The position numbers were made by a program, and so were the translations under genes. The notes beneath the pieces are model-generated. The model saw only the letters and a program-made list of their open reading frames with translations, was not told the DNA's origin and did not search any database. Shown here in pieces: positions 26,230-34,828 of a stretch of DNA of 64,000 nt. Source of the stretch: Thermonema rossianum DSM 10300 (lineage in GTDB: Bacteria; Bacteroidota; Bacteroidia; Cytophagales; Thermonemataceae). Numbering within the stretch: position 1 is the stretch's first letter; every line of letters begins with the position of its first letter. The DNA lies in the NCBI RefSeq assembly GCF_000426825.1, contig NZ_AUGC01000001.1, positions 424,044-488,043 on the forward strand. Direction: 5' to 3'.

Positions 26230-27535
26230 ATCTCCCTACCGGCAATTGTTTGTGTATGCGGTGCTGGCATGTGTGTTTGTGGGCACAAGCACGTGGAGCT
26301 ATGAACAGGGGCGCCCACTGACAGCCTTGTTGCTTATGCTGCTTGCTATGGTGGCGTTGGTGCATATGTGGCGTGTTTTGGGGCGTATCGAGCGCAGATG
26401 GTGGCTGCTTTTCGATGCATGGGAAGCAGGTGAGCCGCGCCGGCCGGCTGCTTTTCAGCGCTACTATGCGAAAGCCCATGACCGTTGGCTGGCAAGCATG
26501 GCGGCATTGCAACAGCAACAAGAAAAACAAGAAGCACGACAGCTGTTTTTAGAAACTTTGCTTGCCAATATAGAGGTGGGGCTTGTGGTGCTGCGCCCCG
26601 ATGGCAGCATTTACTGGCACAATCCGGCTGCCATGCGTTGGTTGCAACTGCCCCCGGCCGCACGGCATGTGCAGCAGCTGCCCCCGGCATGGGAAGCATG
26701 GAAGCAGTGGGTGCTGCAGGCTGCGCATCACGAAGAGCGTTTGTTTGAAATAGCCATGGACCATTCCTTGATGAGTTTCGCTTCGAAAGTGAGCCGCTTT
26801 GCAGTATTGGGCGAAGCATTCATAGCCGTAGGTATTCAAAACCTGCAGCATTTGATGGAAGACAAAGAAATGATGGCCTGGCAACAGCTGACCAGGGTGC
26901 TTACGCACGAAATCAGCAATTCGGTAACGCCCATTGCTTCCATATTGTCTTCGGTGCGCGAGCTGATGCAAGCCGAAGCTTTGACGGCAGAAGACCATGC
27001 CGAAATACAACAAGCATTGGCTTTGGTGGAGCGCCGCGCCCAAGACCTCATCCATTTTGTGCAGGAGTTCCGGAATTTAACCAAGATGCCGGAGCCCAAC
27101 CGCCGGTGGGTGCAGGTACGTCAGTTGTTTGAAGAAGTGGCGCAGCTGATGCAACAAGAGGCAGAAGCCATACAGGCAAGTATTGAAATAAGAGTAGAGC
27201 CTGCCCATATGCAGCTGTGGGCAGACAGAGGCTTGCTCATGCAGGTGCTTATCAATCTGTGCAAAAATGCTTTGCATGCTTTGGCAGAAACAGAACGGGT
27301 GCGCAAGCTGCAATTGACGGCCGTAGAGGGCGAGCGTTATTTGGCAGTAGAAGACAATGGCACGGGCATCAGCCCCGAGGCAATGAGGCGGCTTTTTGTC
27401 CCTTTCTTTTCCACCAAGAAAAAAGGCTCAGGCATAGGGCTGAGCCTTTCACGACAGATCGTAAGGGCACATGGTTGGCGCTTGCGTGTGCAATCGGAAT
27501 GGGGCAAGGGTACACGCATCCGTATCGATTTTTAG
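26219..27535 (+). CDS. NtrY-like membrane sensor kinase
   Basis: 438 residues. Two membrane helices (about 8-25 and 30-50) precede a PAS-like domain and a kinase core. The phospho-acceptor region is HEISNSVTPI, the form found in NtrY-type kinases, followed by an ATPase domain with NLCKNALHAL, EDNGTGISP and GSGIGLSLS. Start chosen at the ATG overlapping the regulator stop. The stop overlaps the converging rhodanese gene by four bases. Confidence 0.9.
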   Translation: MDFKSPYRQLFVYAVLACVFVGTSTWSYEQGRPLTALLLMLLAMVALVHMWRVLGRIERRWWLLFDAWEAGEPRRPAAFQRYYAKAHDRWLASMAALQQQQEKQEARQLFLETLLANIEVGLVVLRPDGSIYWHNPAAMRWLQLPPAARHVQQLPPAWEAWKQWVLQAAHHEERLFEIAMDHSLMSFASKVSRFAVLGEAFIAVGIQNLQHLMEDKEMMAWQQLTRVLTHEISNSVTPIASILSSVRELMQAEALTAEDHAEIQQALALVERRAQDLIHFVQEFRNLTKMPEPNRRWVQVRQLFEEVAQLMQQEAEAIQASIEIRVEPAHMQLWADRGLLMQVLINLCKNALHALAETERVRKLQLTAVEGERYLAVEDNGTGISPEAMRRLFVPFFSTKKKGSGIGLSLSRQIVRAHGWRLRVQSEWGKGTRIRIDF

Positions 27536-27927
27536 CGCTCTACCGGCAACTTTTGCGCCTGCCACTGCATGATGCCTCCTTTTAGGTTATATACCTTCTT
27601 GAAGCCAAGCTCTTTCATGAGAGCAACGGCGCGACTGCTTCGCCCCCCACTGCGACAATAAACATAATAGGTCTTGTCTTTGTCCAGCTGTTGCAACTTG
27701 CTGCGGAAATCATCGTCATAGAAATTCAGCAATTGGGCATTGGGTAAATGCCCTTCGCTATACTCTTCGGGCGTGCGCACATCCAGCACCACGCCCGGTT
27801 CTTTCTTTAGCTGTTGGGCAAAAGCTTGGGCGTCTAAGTCTTTTACGCCCTGCGATTGCGAAGAACCGGAGCAGGCAGTAAGCAACAAGAAAAGAATGCT
27901 TATGATAGAAACGGCAAAGGCTTTCAT
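27532..27927 (-). CDS. Lipid-anchored rhodanese-like protein
   Basis: 131 residues from the ATG at 27927, which starts a lipoprotein signal ending LLLTAC. The rhodanese loop YVYCRSGGRSSRA carries the active-site cysteine, so it can accept sulfane sulfur, and LDVRTPEEYSEGHLP is typical. It is encoded 19 bases after an ArsR-type regulator gene, which suggests regulation by sulfur species or metals. Confidence 0.88.
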   Translation of the reverse strand: MKAFAVSIISILFLLLTACSGSSQSQGVKDLDAQAFAQQLKKEPGVVLDVRTPEEYSEGHLPNAQLLNFYDDDFRSKLQQLDKDKTYYVYCRSGGRSSRAVALMKELGFKKVYNLKGGIMQWQAQKLPVER

Positions 27928-27946
27928 ATTTATCGGGGGTTTTATT

Positions 27947-28264
27947 TTATAAAGCATCGCAGCTGCTCATGCATTTCAGTACGCCCAGCACTTCTTTCAT
28001 CTTGAGTGAGTAAAGAATATTTTTCCCTTCACGCTTACACTCAAGAATGCCCTTCAACTTCATATTGGATAAATGATGTGAAGTGAGCGATTGCTCCGAG
28101 CCCATCATTTCACAAATGGCAGACACCGATAGTTCTTCATGCTCTGCCAACAATTTTACAATGCCCAAACGCATGGGGTGGGCAATGGCTTTCAATATGA
28201 AAGCTACCTTCTCGATTTTTTCTGCACTAAGGCCTTGCAGGTTTACTTCTTCCATCGTTGTCAT
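27947..28264 (-). CDS. ArsR-family transcriptional regulator
   Basis: 105 residues with the winged helix-turn-helix AICEMMGSEQSLTSHHLSNMKLKGILECKREGKN. A C-terminal pair of cysteines (LKCMSSCDAL) could bind a metal or a persulfide. It heads a two-gene operon with a rhodanese, a pairing seen for sulfide-responsive ArsR proteins such as SqrR/BigR. The binding site is not apparent by eye. Confidence 0.88.
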   Translation of the reverse strand: MTTMEEVNLQGLSAEKIEKVAFILKAIAHPMRLGIVKLLAEHEELSVSAICEMMGSEQSLTSHHLSNMKLKGILECKREGKNILYSLKMKEVLGVLKCMSSCDAL

Positions 28265-28341
28265 ATGCTTCTGTATTCAACTCATTTAAGCAACAAATTT
28301 AAATGAAAATATGTTCATGTAAAAACAAAGCTACGTTTTTT

Positions 28342-29586
28342 TTAGGCTCTACCACTGCGCAGCTCCAATACCGTGATTTCCGGAAGAATGCCCACCCGCC
28401 CGGGGAACCCTATGTAGCCAAAGCCCCGGTTGACATATAAATACTGCTGCCCTTCGCGGTAAAGATCTGCCCATTGTTTGTAACGGTACTTGGCCGGGCT
28501 CCAACGAAAATCGCCAATTTCTATACCAAACTGCATGCCATGGGTATGCCCGGCAAGGGTGAGGTCTATGTCCGGGAACTCAGGACGTATTTGCGCGTCC
28601 CAATGGCTGGGGTCGTGCGAAAGCAAAATTTTTACCGGATATTCTTCGGCGCCTTGATAGGCTTTGTGCAGTTTACCATATTTGGGAAAGCGCCCGGTGC
28701 CCCAATTCTGCACACCTATGAGGGCAATGGCTTCGCCTTCTACCTGTATGGGCAGGTGCTCGTCGAGCAACAAGCGCCAGCCAAGGCGGCGGTGTGCCAG
28801 CAACATATCTTCGAAGTTTTTGCGCTTGTCTTCAGCGCTTGCCCACGCGCGGTAGTCCCCGTAATCGTGGTTGCCCAGCGTGGAATATACGCCCAAGGGG
28901 GCTTTTAGCTTCTCAAACAGCTGTATGTAATCGTTGACTTCTTTGGTTTCGTTGTTCACCAAGTCGCCGGTAAAGCAAATAATATCGGGCTTTTCGTTGA
29001 GAATCATTTCAATGCCGCCCTGCACGGCGCGTTTGTTGAAAAAACTGCCACTGTGGATGTCGGATATTTGGAGCAAACGGATACCATCGAACTTTTTGGG
29101 AAGGTTGGGAAGGTATATTTGCCGGCGGCGTACGCGATAATCATGTGCGCCCGATAAAATACCAAAACTCATGGTGGCCAAGGGCACTGCAGCCGTAACC
29201 AGAGCAGCTTGGCTCAAAAATTCGCTGCGACTGATGCCTTGCGTGTTGCTGCCATGCGAAACAGCCACTTGGGCAGTCCACCGGAATAGACGTCCGAGGT
29301 CGTCTATGAGCAGCACCACGGCCACCAGCAGTTTCGATACGAAAAAGACGAAAGTAAAGCCAATGCTAAGTGTTTTCCACGTAGCCCATTCGGTGCCTAA
29401 AAAATTATAGGAAAGCACGCTCAGCACACTAAATACAGAAATAGACCAATAAAGGGTATAAATGCGTTGGCGTGTGGTGGGAGGGCTGTCGTGCCATACG
29501 GTGCGTACGGCTTGAAATACGTACCAATCTAAAAGCAAAAAAATAGTGGTGAGTACCACAAGAAAGATAATTCTACCCTGTTGCAT
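28342..29586 (-). CDS. Membrane metallophosphoesterase
   Basis: 414 residues. About four membrane helices in the first 150 residues precede a calcineurin-like phosphoesterase domain with the metal motifs QISDIHSGS, GDLVN, GNHDYG and GHTHGMQ. It resembles the YkuE family. A short second hydrophobic segment (ALVTAAVPLATMSF) before the catalytic domain suggests that domain lies outside the cytoplasm. The substrate is not known. Confidence 0.88.
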   Translation of the reverse strand: MQQGRIIFLVVLTTIFLLLDWYVFQAVRTVWHDSPPTTRQRIYTLYWSISVFSVLSVLSYNFLGTEWATWKTLSIGFTFVFFVSKLLVAVVLLIDDLGRLFRWTAQVAVSHGSNTQGISRSEFLSQAALVTAAVPLATMSFGILSGAHDYRVRRRQIYLPNLPKKFDGIRLLQISDIHSGSFFNKRAVQGGIEMILNEKPDIICFTGDLVNNETKEVNDYIQLFEKLKAPLGVYSTLGNHDYGDYRAWASAEDKRKNFEDMLLAHRRLGWRLLLDEHLPIQVEGEAIALIGVQNWGTGRFPKYGKLHKAYQGAEEYPVKILLSHDPSHWDAQIRPEFPDIDLTLAGHTHGMQFGIEIGDFRWSPAKYRYKQWADLYREGQQYLYVNRGFGYIGFPGRVGILPEITVLELRSGRA

Positions 29587-29735
29587 CTATACTTTTTAGT
29601 TTTGTTAAAGGGAAAAACCTTCATAACAACACATCAAAAAGCAAGGAGGTTTATTTTGAATGAATAAAAGCAAAATAGATTGCTTATCTGCTTGGAAAAA
29701 AGTAACTTGATAGAAGAACCAAATATAAGGTTACC

Positions 29736-30200
29736 ATGCGAGCAATTTTCCTGATTTCGTTTATGTTATTCTTCTGCGGCTACGTGGGCAATAGCTTTGC
29801 CCAAGAGAAAAATCCGCAGAACAGCGGGCAAGAAGAGGCAACCGCTGACTTACAAAAAGAAGAAGCCCGGATTCAACAAGAAACGGCCAAACTTGAATTG
29901 CATCTCGAAAAGCTTCACAGGCAGATGCAACTAATTCAAGCAGAGCTTGCACAAAAAGACGCAGCATATCAAAAAAAGGCTCAGGAGCTGCATCAAAAGA
30001 TGGAGGAACTGCGGGAGCAGATGGAAGCGATTCAAAAAGAGATTTTCGAGCAAACGAATCAATGGCTTGAAGAACGTCTGCAAAAAGAACAAGCCATCAA
30101 CGGACTGGTATCGCAAATTTTGCAAGCAGAACAGGCGCTGCTTCGTCTGAGAGACCGGCTCATGCAACAAAAGATGAAAGAAACGGAGATGAGAGAGTGA
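29736..30200 (+). CDS. Secreted coiled-coil protein
   Basis: 154 residues with a signal peptide cut after SFAQ. Nearly all the rest is a continuous charged heptad coiled coil (residues ~35-150). No enzymatic motif. It stands 78 bases upstream of the Spy-like gene, and both products look like periplasmic helical proteins. Confidence 0.55.
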   Translation: MRAIFLISFMLFFCGYVGNSFAQEKNPQNSGQEEATADLQKEEARIQQETAKLELHLEKLHRQMQLIQAELAQKDAAYQKKAQELHQKMEELREQMEAIQKEIFEQTNQWLEERLQKEQAINGLVSQILQAEQALLRLRDRLMQQKMKETEMRE

Positions 30201-30278
30201 GCTATTCTTTCAATGGCGCTTTAAACCTTTGAGCTTTGAACGGCTCTAATAGCATGTAAACCAAAAACAGAAAGTACT

Positions 30279-30797
30279 ATGAAACTGACAAAAGTATGGA
30301 TGTTGTTGGCAGCTATGTGTTTTAGCTTGTCTGTATTTGCACAAGAAGCGCCCAAGCCACCGCAAAAAGAACATAAAACACCCGAAGAACGCGCCAAGGC
30401 AGTAACCGACCGCATGAAAGAAAAGCTTGCCCTCAGCGATGAGCAGTACCAACAGGTGTACGACATTAACCTGAAAGCTGAAAAGCAGCTGGAAGAATTG
30501 CGAAAAGAGCGCGAAGCCATGCGCGAAGAGGCGAAGGGAGAGCGTGAAGCCATGCGTGAAAAAATGAAAGCACACCATGAGGCATGGAAAGAAGTGCAAA
30601 AAGAAAGAGAGGAAGCTATACGCGCAGAACTGAACGAGGAGCAGCGCGAAAAGTATGACCGGTGGATAGAAGAGAGAAAAGAAAAACATCATGAGCGCGT
30701 GGAAAAACGCAAAGATGTACGCAAGCACCGTCGCGGTGAGAGAAAAAGAGGCAAGCCGGTAGAGGAGAAAGAGGAAGAAATTGAAATAGAAGACTAA
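30279..30797 (+). CDS. Spy/CpxP-like periplasmic protein (DUF4890 type)
   Basis: 172 residues with a signal peptide (LSVFAQ). Residues 30-125 include two LTxxQ-type turns, KLALSDEQYQQVY and AELNEEQREKY, as in CpxP/Spy chaperones, and the C-terminal third is highly charged (KEEEIEIED at the end). Probably a periplasmic chaperone or stress protein. A bidirectional terminator follows. Confidence 0.75.
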   Translation: MKLTKVWMLLAAMCFSLSVFAQEAPKPPQKEHKTPEERAKAVTDRMKEKLALSDEQYQQVYDINLKAEKQLEELRKEREAMREEAKGEREAMREKMKAHHEAWKEVQKEREEAIRAELNEEQREKYDRWIEERKEKHHERVEKRKDVRKHRRGERKRGKPVEEKEEEIEIED

Positions 30798-30815
30798 AAA
30801 AACGGCCAAGCACAC

Positions 30816-30852
30816 AAAAACGGGCACCTTCCGCAGAATGGCGCCCGTTTTT
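30816..30852. terminator. Bidirectional terminator
   Basis: AAAAACGGGC (30816-30825) pairs with GCCCGTTTTT (30843-30852), giving a T tract for both strands between the converging Spy-like and SDR genes. Confidence 0.85.
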
Positions 30853-30870
30853 GCTTTATGCCTATCCGGT

Positions 30871-31770
30871 TTATTTGTTTCCTTTTTTGGCTTTCACCAT
30901 CTGTTCGAGCATATCCCACATTTCTTGTGGTACAGCATCCAGCATATTGAACTCACCGGCACCTTTGAGCCATTCGCCGCCGTCGATGGTGACCACTTCG
31001 CCGTTTATATAAGCAGAGAAGTCGGACATCAAATAGGCTGCCAGGTTTGCCAGCTCTTGGTGTTCGCCTACACGCCCTACCGGTATTTTATTTTCAGGCT
31101 TGAGCTTTTGTCCCAGTTCTGTCTCTGCCAATGCCGGCGGGAACAAGCGGCTCCATGCTCCTTCGGTGGGGAACGGACCGGGCGCAATGGCGTTCATACG
31201 TATCTTGTATTTTGCCCATTCCACAGCCAGTGAACGCGTCATTGCCAACACGCCCGCTTTGGCACAAGCCGAAGGTACCACATATGCCGAGCCGGTCCAT
31301 GCATAGGTAGTGACTATATTGAGCACCGTAGCCGGTATTTGCTCTTTTATCCAGTACTTGCCAAACGCCAAGGTGCAGTAATAGCTGCCCCGCAATACGA
31401 TATCTACGATGGTGTCGAATGCCCGGTGCGACAAACGCTCGGTAGGCGAAATGAAGTTACCCGCTGCGTTATTTACCAAGCCATCTACTTTGCCGAAATG
31501 TTCCACTGCTTGCTTGAGCATATTTTCCACCGACTCGTAGTCGCGCACATCGCAGGCTACAGCCAGCACTTTGCCGCCGGTTTCTTTTTCCAGCTCTTTG
31601 GCTGTTTCTTGCAACACCTCCAGCTTACGGCTGGTGATGACGCAGTGAGCGCCTAACTGTAAAAAATATTTTGTCATGGAGCGCCCCAGGCCGGTACCGC
31701 CGCCTGTTACTACTATCACGCGGTCTTTCATGCTGCCTTCAGGCAACATAGGTTGTGTGTACAATGCCAT
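30871..31770 (-). CDS. SDR-family reductase, dienoyl-CoA reductase type
   Basis: 299 residues. The NAD(P)-binding motif TGGGTGLGRSM and NNAAGNF are clear. The catalytic region reads SAYVVPSACAKAGVLAMTRS, the arrangement of 2,4-dienoyl-CoA reductases, in which the lysine lies in AKAG. A related SDR is also possible. The next gene is divergent. Confidence 0.85.
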   Translation of the reverse strand: MALYTQPMLPEGSMKDRVIVVTGGGTGLGRSMTKYFLQLGAHCVITSRKLEVLQETAKELEKETGGKVLAVACDVRDYESVENMLKQAVEHFGKVDGLVNNAAGNFISPTERLSHRAFDTIVDIVLRGSYYCTLAFGKYWIKEQIPATVLNIVTTYAWTGSAYVVPSACAKAGVLAMTRSLAVEWAKYKIRMNAIAPGPFPTEGAWSRLFPPALAETELGQKLKPENKIPVGRVGEHQELANLAAYLMSDFSAYINGEVVTIDGGEWLKGAGEFNMLDAVPQEMWDMLEQMVKAKKGNK

Positions 31771-31882
31771 AATTTTCTATAATTTTAATTGTTTGATGAA
31801 ATTACACCTTTAAAATAGTTGTTTTAATTGCAAACCTTTGCCCGAATACTTGCTCTAAAATACACAAAAAACCTAATAAAGT

Positions 31883-32359
31883 ATGCTTGCCGATAAGTTT
31901 TGGAAAATTTTTATGTCGCACATGATAGACGCCCTCGACAAGGACTTGGATGACTTGCTTTTTGGGGAGGAAGAAGACACTGCCGGGCGCCAACAGCAAT
32001 ACAAGCGCAAAGACCCCTTCGAAGAGTTTGAGGAGAAGTATGCGCGCTATCAGCAATATCAACAAAAGCGCTACGAGCAGTTTTATCAACAATATTCCTA
32101 TCAACAAAACGATTACAAACAGTCTTCATTCACAAAGAACACCGCCACGCAAAGCGTAGAGGCGCGTTATTACGCTTATTTGGAGTTGCAGCCCGGCGCT
32201 TCTTTCGAAGACATACGCAAGGCATACAAAAAGCTGATGAAACAATATCATCCGGACCGCTTTTATCAAGATGAAAAAAAGCGGCAAATAGCCGAAGAGG
32301 TATGCCGCAAGCTCAACGAAGCCTACACTTACTTCGAGAAAAAACACAAAGTAAAATAA
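31883..32359 (+). CDS. Protein with C-terminal J-domain
   Basis: 158 residues. A Gln- and Tyr-rich, low-complexity stretch (about 50-85) links a short N-terminus to a C-terminal J-domain (about 93-155) with the HPD motif (QYHPDRFY). It probably stimulates the ATPase of an Hsp70. Having the J-domain last is less common. A start at 31883 or the ATG at 31913 is possible. An Hsp70-like gene is 16 kb away, with no evidence they work together. Confidence 0.8.
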   Translation: MLADKFWKIFMSHMIDALDKDLDDLLFGEEEDTAGRQQQYKRKDPFEEFEEKYARYQQYQQKRYEQFYQQYSYQQNDYKQSSFTKNTATQSVEARYYAYLELQPGASFEDIRKAYKKLMKQYHPDRFYQDEKKRQIAEEVCRKLNEAYTYFEKKHKVK

Positions 32360-32391
32360 AAGCGCGGCAAGCAGTCTTGTACCTTGCCGCG
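32352..32391 (-). terminator. Terminator between converging genes
   Basis: CGCGGCAAG (32363-32371) pairs with CTTGCCGCG (32383-32391). An A-rich run on the left gives a T tract on the minus strand, ending thyA. Confidence 0.75.
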
Positions 32392-32399
32392 TCGTTATG

Positions 32400-33206
32400 C
32401 TATACGCTTACCGGCGCTTTGATTGCCGGATGTGGATCGTAGCCTATCAGCTCGATGTCTTCGTAGCGGAAGGCATCGATGTCTTTTATTTCAGGATTGA
32501 GACGCACACGCGGCAAGGGGCGTGGTGTGCGCGACAACTGAAGGCGCGCCTGTTCCAGGTGGTTCAAATAAAGATGCACATCGCCGCCCGTCCATATGAA
32601 CTCGTGGGCTTCCAAACCGCACACTTGTGCTATCATCATGGTAAGTAGGGCATAGGAGGCAATATTGAACGGCACCCCCAGGAAGGTATCTGCCGAGCGC
32701 TGATATAACTGACAAGAGAGCTTGCCGTCGGCTACATAGAACTGAAAGAGCACATGACAAGGTGCCAGTGCCATTTGCGGCAGTTCGCCCACATTCCAGG
32801 CGCTTACCAGCAGACGGCGCGAATGTGGGGTGCGTCGTATGTCTTCAATCACCTGCTTGAGTTGGTCTATGCTTTGCCCGTCAGCAGTGCCCCAGCTGCG
32901 CCATTGCTTGCCGTAAACAGGTCCCAGGTTGCCGGCTTCATCTGCCCATTCATCCCAAATGGTAACACCATTTTCTTGCAGGTAGCGCACGTTGGTGTCG
33001 CCTTTGATGAACCACAGCAGCTCGTGCACAATAGACTTGAAGTGCACTTTTTTGGTGGTAAGCAGGGGAAAACCTTCCTGCAGGTCGAAACGCATCTGAT
33101 AGCCGAACACACTGATTGTGCCGGTGCCGGTGCGGTCTTCTTTTTTGGTTCCGTTCTGCAGAATGTGCTTCAGCAGGTTTAAATATTGTTGTTCATTTTT
33201 CGACAT
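32400..33206 (-). CDS. thyA: Thymidylate synthase
   Basis: 268 residues, the usual length. It makes dTMP from dUMP with methylene-tetrahydrofolate. The active-site cysteine sits in [10 protein letters not shown], with the following [20 protein letters not shown] block conserved. It starts 30 bases after the ABC ATPase gene and is likely cotranscribed with it. Confidence 0.97.
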   Translation of the reverse strand: MSKNEQQYLNLLKHILQNGTKKEDRTGTGTISVFGYQMRFDLQEGFPLLTTKKVHFKSIVHELLWFIKGDTNVRYLQENGVTIWDEWADEAGNLGPVYGKQWRSWGTADGQSIDQLKQVIEDIRRTPHSRRLLVSAWNVGELPQMALAPCHVLFQFYVADGKLSCQLYQRSADTFLGVPFNIASYALLTMMIAQVCGLEAHEFIWTGGDVHLYLNHLEQARLQLSRTPRPLPRVRLNPEIKDIDAFRYEDIELIGYDPHPAIKAPVSV

Positions 33207-33236
33207 GACAACTCTTTTTTGACTTGATACAGCCCG

Positions 33237-33992
33237 CTAATGTAAATGCTTTTTCATTGAGCGCAAAATTTTGTTGGCAAAGACAAACTCCTGCAGTTCG
33301 GGTACTTCCGCATCGATAATGGTTTCTTTGTTGCCTTCCCACAACTTGTGCCCCCGGTACAGAAACATAATGTAATCGCCAATTTCAAGCACGGAGTTCA
33401 TGTCGTGCGTTACCACAATGGTAGTGGTGTCATACTCTTCGGTCAGCTCTTTAATCAGGGCATCTATTTTGATGGAGGTGAGGGGGTCAAGCCCCGAGTT
33501 GGGCTCGTCGCAAAACAGATATTTGGAATTCATGACGATGGCGCGGGCAATGCCCACGCGTTTTTTCATGCCCCCGCTTATTTCCGAAGGCATCTTATGG
33601 GCGGCATCTTCAAGCCCTACACGCCGCAGGCACTCAAACACGCGGTCGCGCTTTTCGCTCAAAGGCATGTTGGTGAGCATATTCAGCGGAAACATGACGT
33701 TTTGCTCTACGGTCATGGAGTCAAACAAGGCGCCCCCTTGAAAAAGCATACCTATTTCCCGCCGGATGGCAAGCTTCTCTTCTTTGGAGGCTTCCCAAAA
33801 GTTTTTTCCGTTGAAAAGCACTTCGCCTTCATCGGGCTGAATCAGCCCCACAATGCACTTGAGCAGCACACTTTTGCCGGTGCCGCTGGCGCCAATGATG
33901 AGGTTGCAGCGCCCTTTCTCGAAGCGCCCGCTGATGCCTTTGAGCACTTCTTTTGAGCCAAAGCTCTTTTTTATATTCCGGATTTCTATCAT
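33237..33992 (-). CDS. MlaF-type ABC ATPase
   Basis: 251 residues with Walker A GASGTGKSVLLKC, Q-loop MLFQGGALFDSM, signature ISGGMKKRVGIARA and Walker B LFCDEPNSGLDP. The GGALFDSM and SGGMKKRV forms are those of the ATPase that powers MlaE-type lipid transport at the inner membrane. No MlaE permease gene is adjacent; a methyltransferase gene diverges upstream and thyA follows. Confidence 0.85.
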   Translation of the reverse strand: MIEIRNIKKSFGSKEVLKGISGRFEKGRCNLIIGASGTGKSVLLKCIVGLIQPDEGEVLFNGKNFWEASKEEKLAIRREIGMLFQGGALFDSMTVEQNVMFPLNMLTNMPLSEKRDRVFECLRRVGLEDAAHKMPSEISGGMKKRVGIARAIVMNSKYLFCDEPNSGLDPLTSIKIDALIKELTEEYDTTTIVVTHDMNSVLEIGDYIMFLYRGHKLWEGNKETIIDAEVPELQEFVFANKILRSMKKHLH

Positions 33993-34036
33993 TAGATTGC
34001 GCTTTGTGTTGAAAAAATACGAAATAATCCAAGCTT

Positions 34037-34783
34037 ATGGAAAAGCTTACCGGAAAGGATTTCTGGCGTGACTACTGGTTGCAGCATCCGGTGCTCTATA
34101 AAGCCATAGAACAAAACTACATTTTTGGCGACGTGTTTCAAAAAATATACCGTTCAGCGCCGTTTCGTTCTGCTTTGGAGTTGGGCGGGTTCCCCGGTTT
34201 CTATGCGCTCTATTTAAAAAAACACATGCAGGTGGCAGAGGTGGCTTTGCTCGACTACTTCATAGATCGCCCGTTGATGCAAGACCTGTGGCAGCGCAAT
34301 GGTTTATCGCTCGATGATGTAGAGATTATCCACGCCGATTTGTTTGAACATACACCTGCCCGCCTTTATGAGTTGGTGTTTTCGGTGGGCTTGGTGGAGC
34401 ATTTTTCCGATACGGCCCATATCTTGCAGCAGCATGTCAAGTTTCTTGCACCCGGGGGGCATTTGATGGTAGCCGTCCCCAATTTTCGAGGGCTCAACGG
34501 GTGGGTACAAAAGACATTTGACCGTGAAAATTACGATAAGCACTATATCCCTTGCATGTCGAAAGCGCATTTGCGTGCCGCTGCCGAAGCCGTGGGCTTA
34601 AGTGTATTGCATTGTGACTACTATAAGGTGTTTAGCGTGTGGCTCGAAAAACAACCCCCCAAACCATGGTATGTGCGTGCCATGGTCAAAGGGCTTTGGC
34701 TGGGCGGAAAGGTACTTGCCAAGCTCATCCCCATAAAAACCCGGTGGTTTTCACCTTATATTGTACTAATTGCCCGCAAATAA
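34037..34783 (+). CDS. Class I SAM-dependent methyltransferase
   Basis: 248 residues. The SAM-binding loop reads ALELGGFPGFYALYL and a later acidic loop VFSVGLVEHF matches the motif IV region. The substrate is unknown. The C-terminal part contains a hydrophobic helix and LEKQPPKPWYVR. It is followed by the MscS-type channel gene, which has its own promoter-like element. Confidence 0.75.
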   Translation: MEKLTGKDFWRDYWLQHPVLYKAIEQNYIFGDVFQKIYRSAPFRSALELGGFPGFYALYLKKHMQVAEVALLDYFIDRPLMQDLWQRNGLSLDDVEIIHADLFEHTPARLYELVFSVGLVEHFSDTAHILQQHVKFLAPGGHLMVAVPNFRGLNGWVQKTFDRENYDKHYIPCMSKAHLRAAAEAVGLSVLHCDYYKVFSVWLEKQPPKPWYVRAMVKGLWLGGKVLAKLIPIKTRWFSPYIVLIARK

Positions 34784-34784
34784 T

Positions 34785-34816
34785 TTGGGATAAACAAAGG
34801 TGCCTTCTTAATTTTG
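34785..34816 (+). promoter_or_regulatory. Probable promoter of the MscS-type gene
   Basis: TTG at 34785-34787 lies 21 bases before TAATTTTG at 34809-34816, matching the TTG-N19-21-TAnnTTTG pattern of Bacteroidota. The start codon is only 13 bases past the -7 element, so the leader would be short. Confidence 0.6.
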
Positions 34817-34828
34817 TACAAAAAAGCA

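Noticed and set aside
31883..32359. A functional link between the J-domain protein and the Hsp70-like chaperone of the island
   Set aside because: They are about 16 kb apart with housekeeping genes between, so the link is only speculation.
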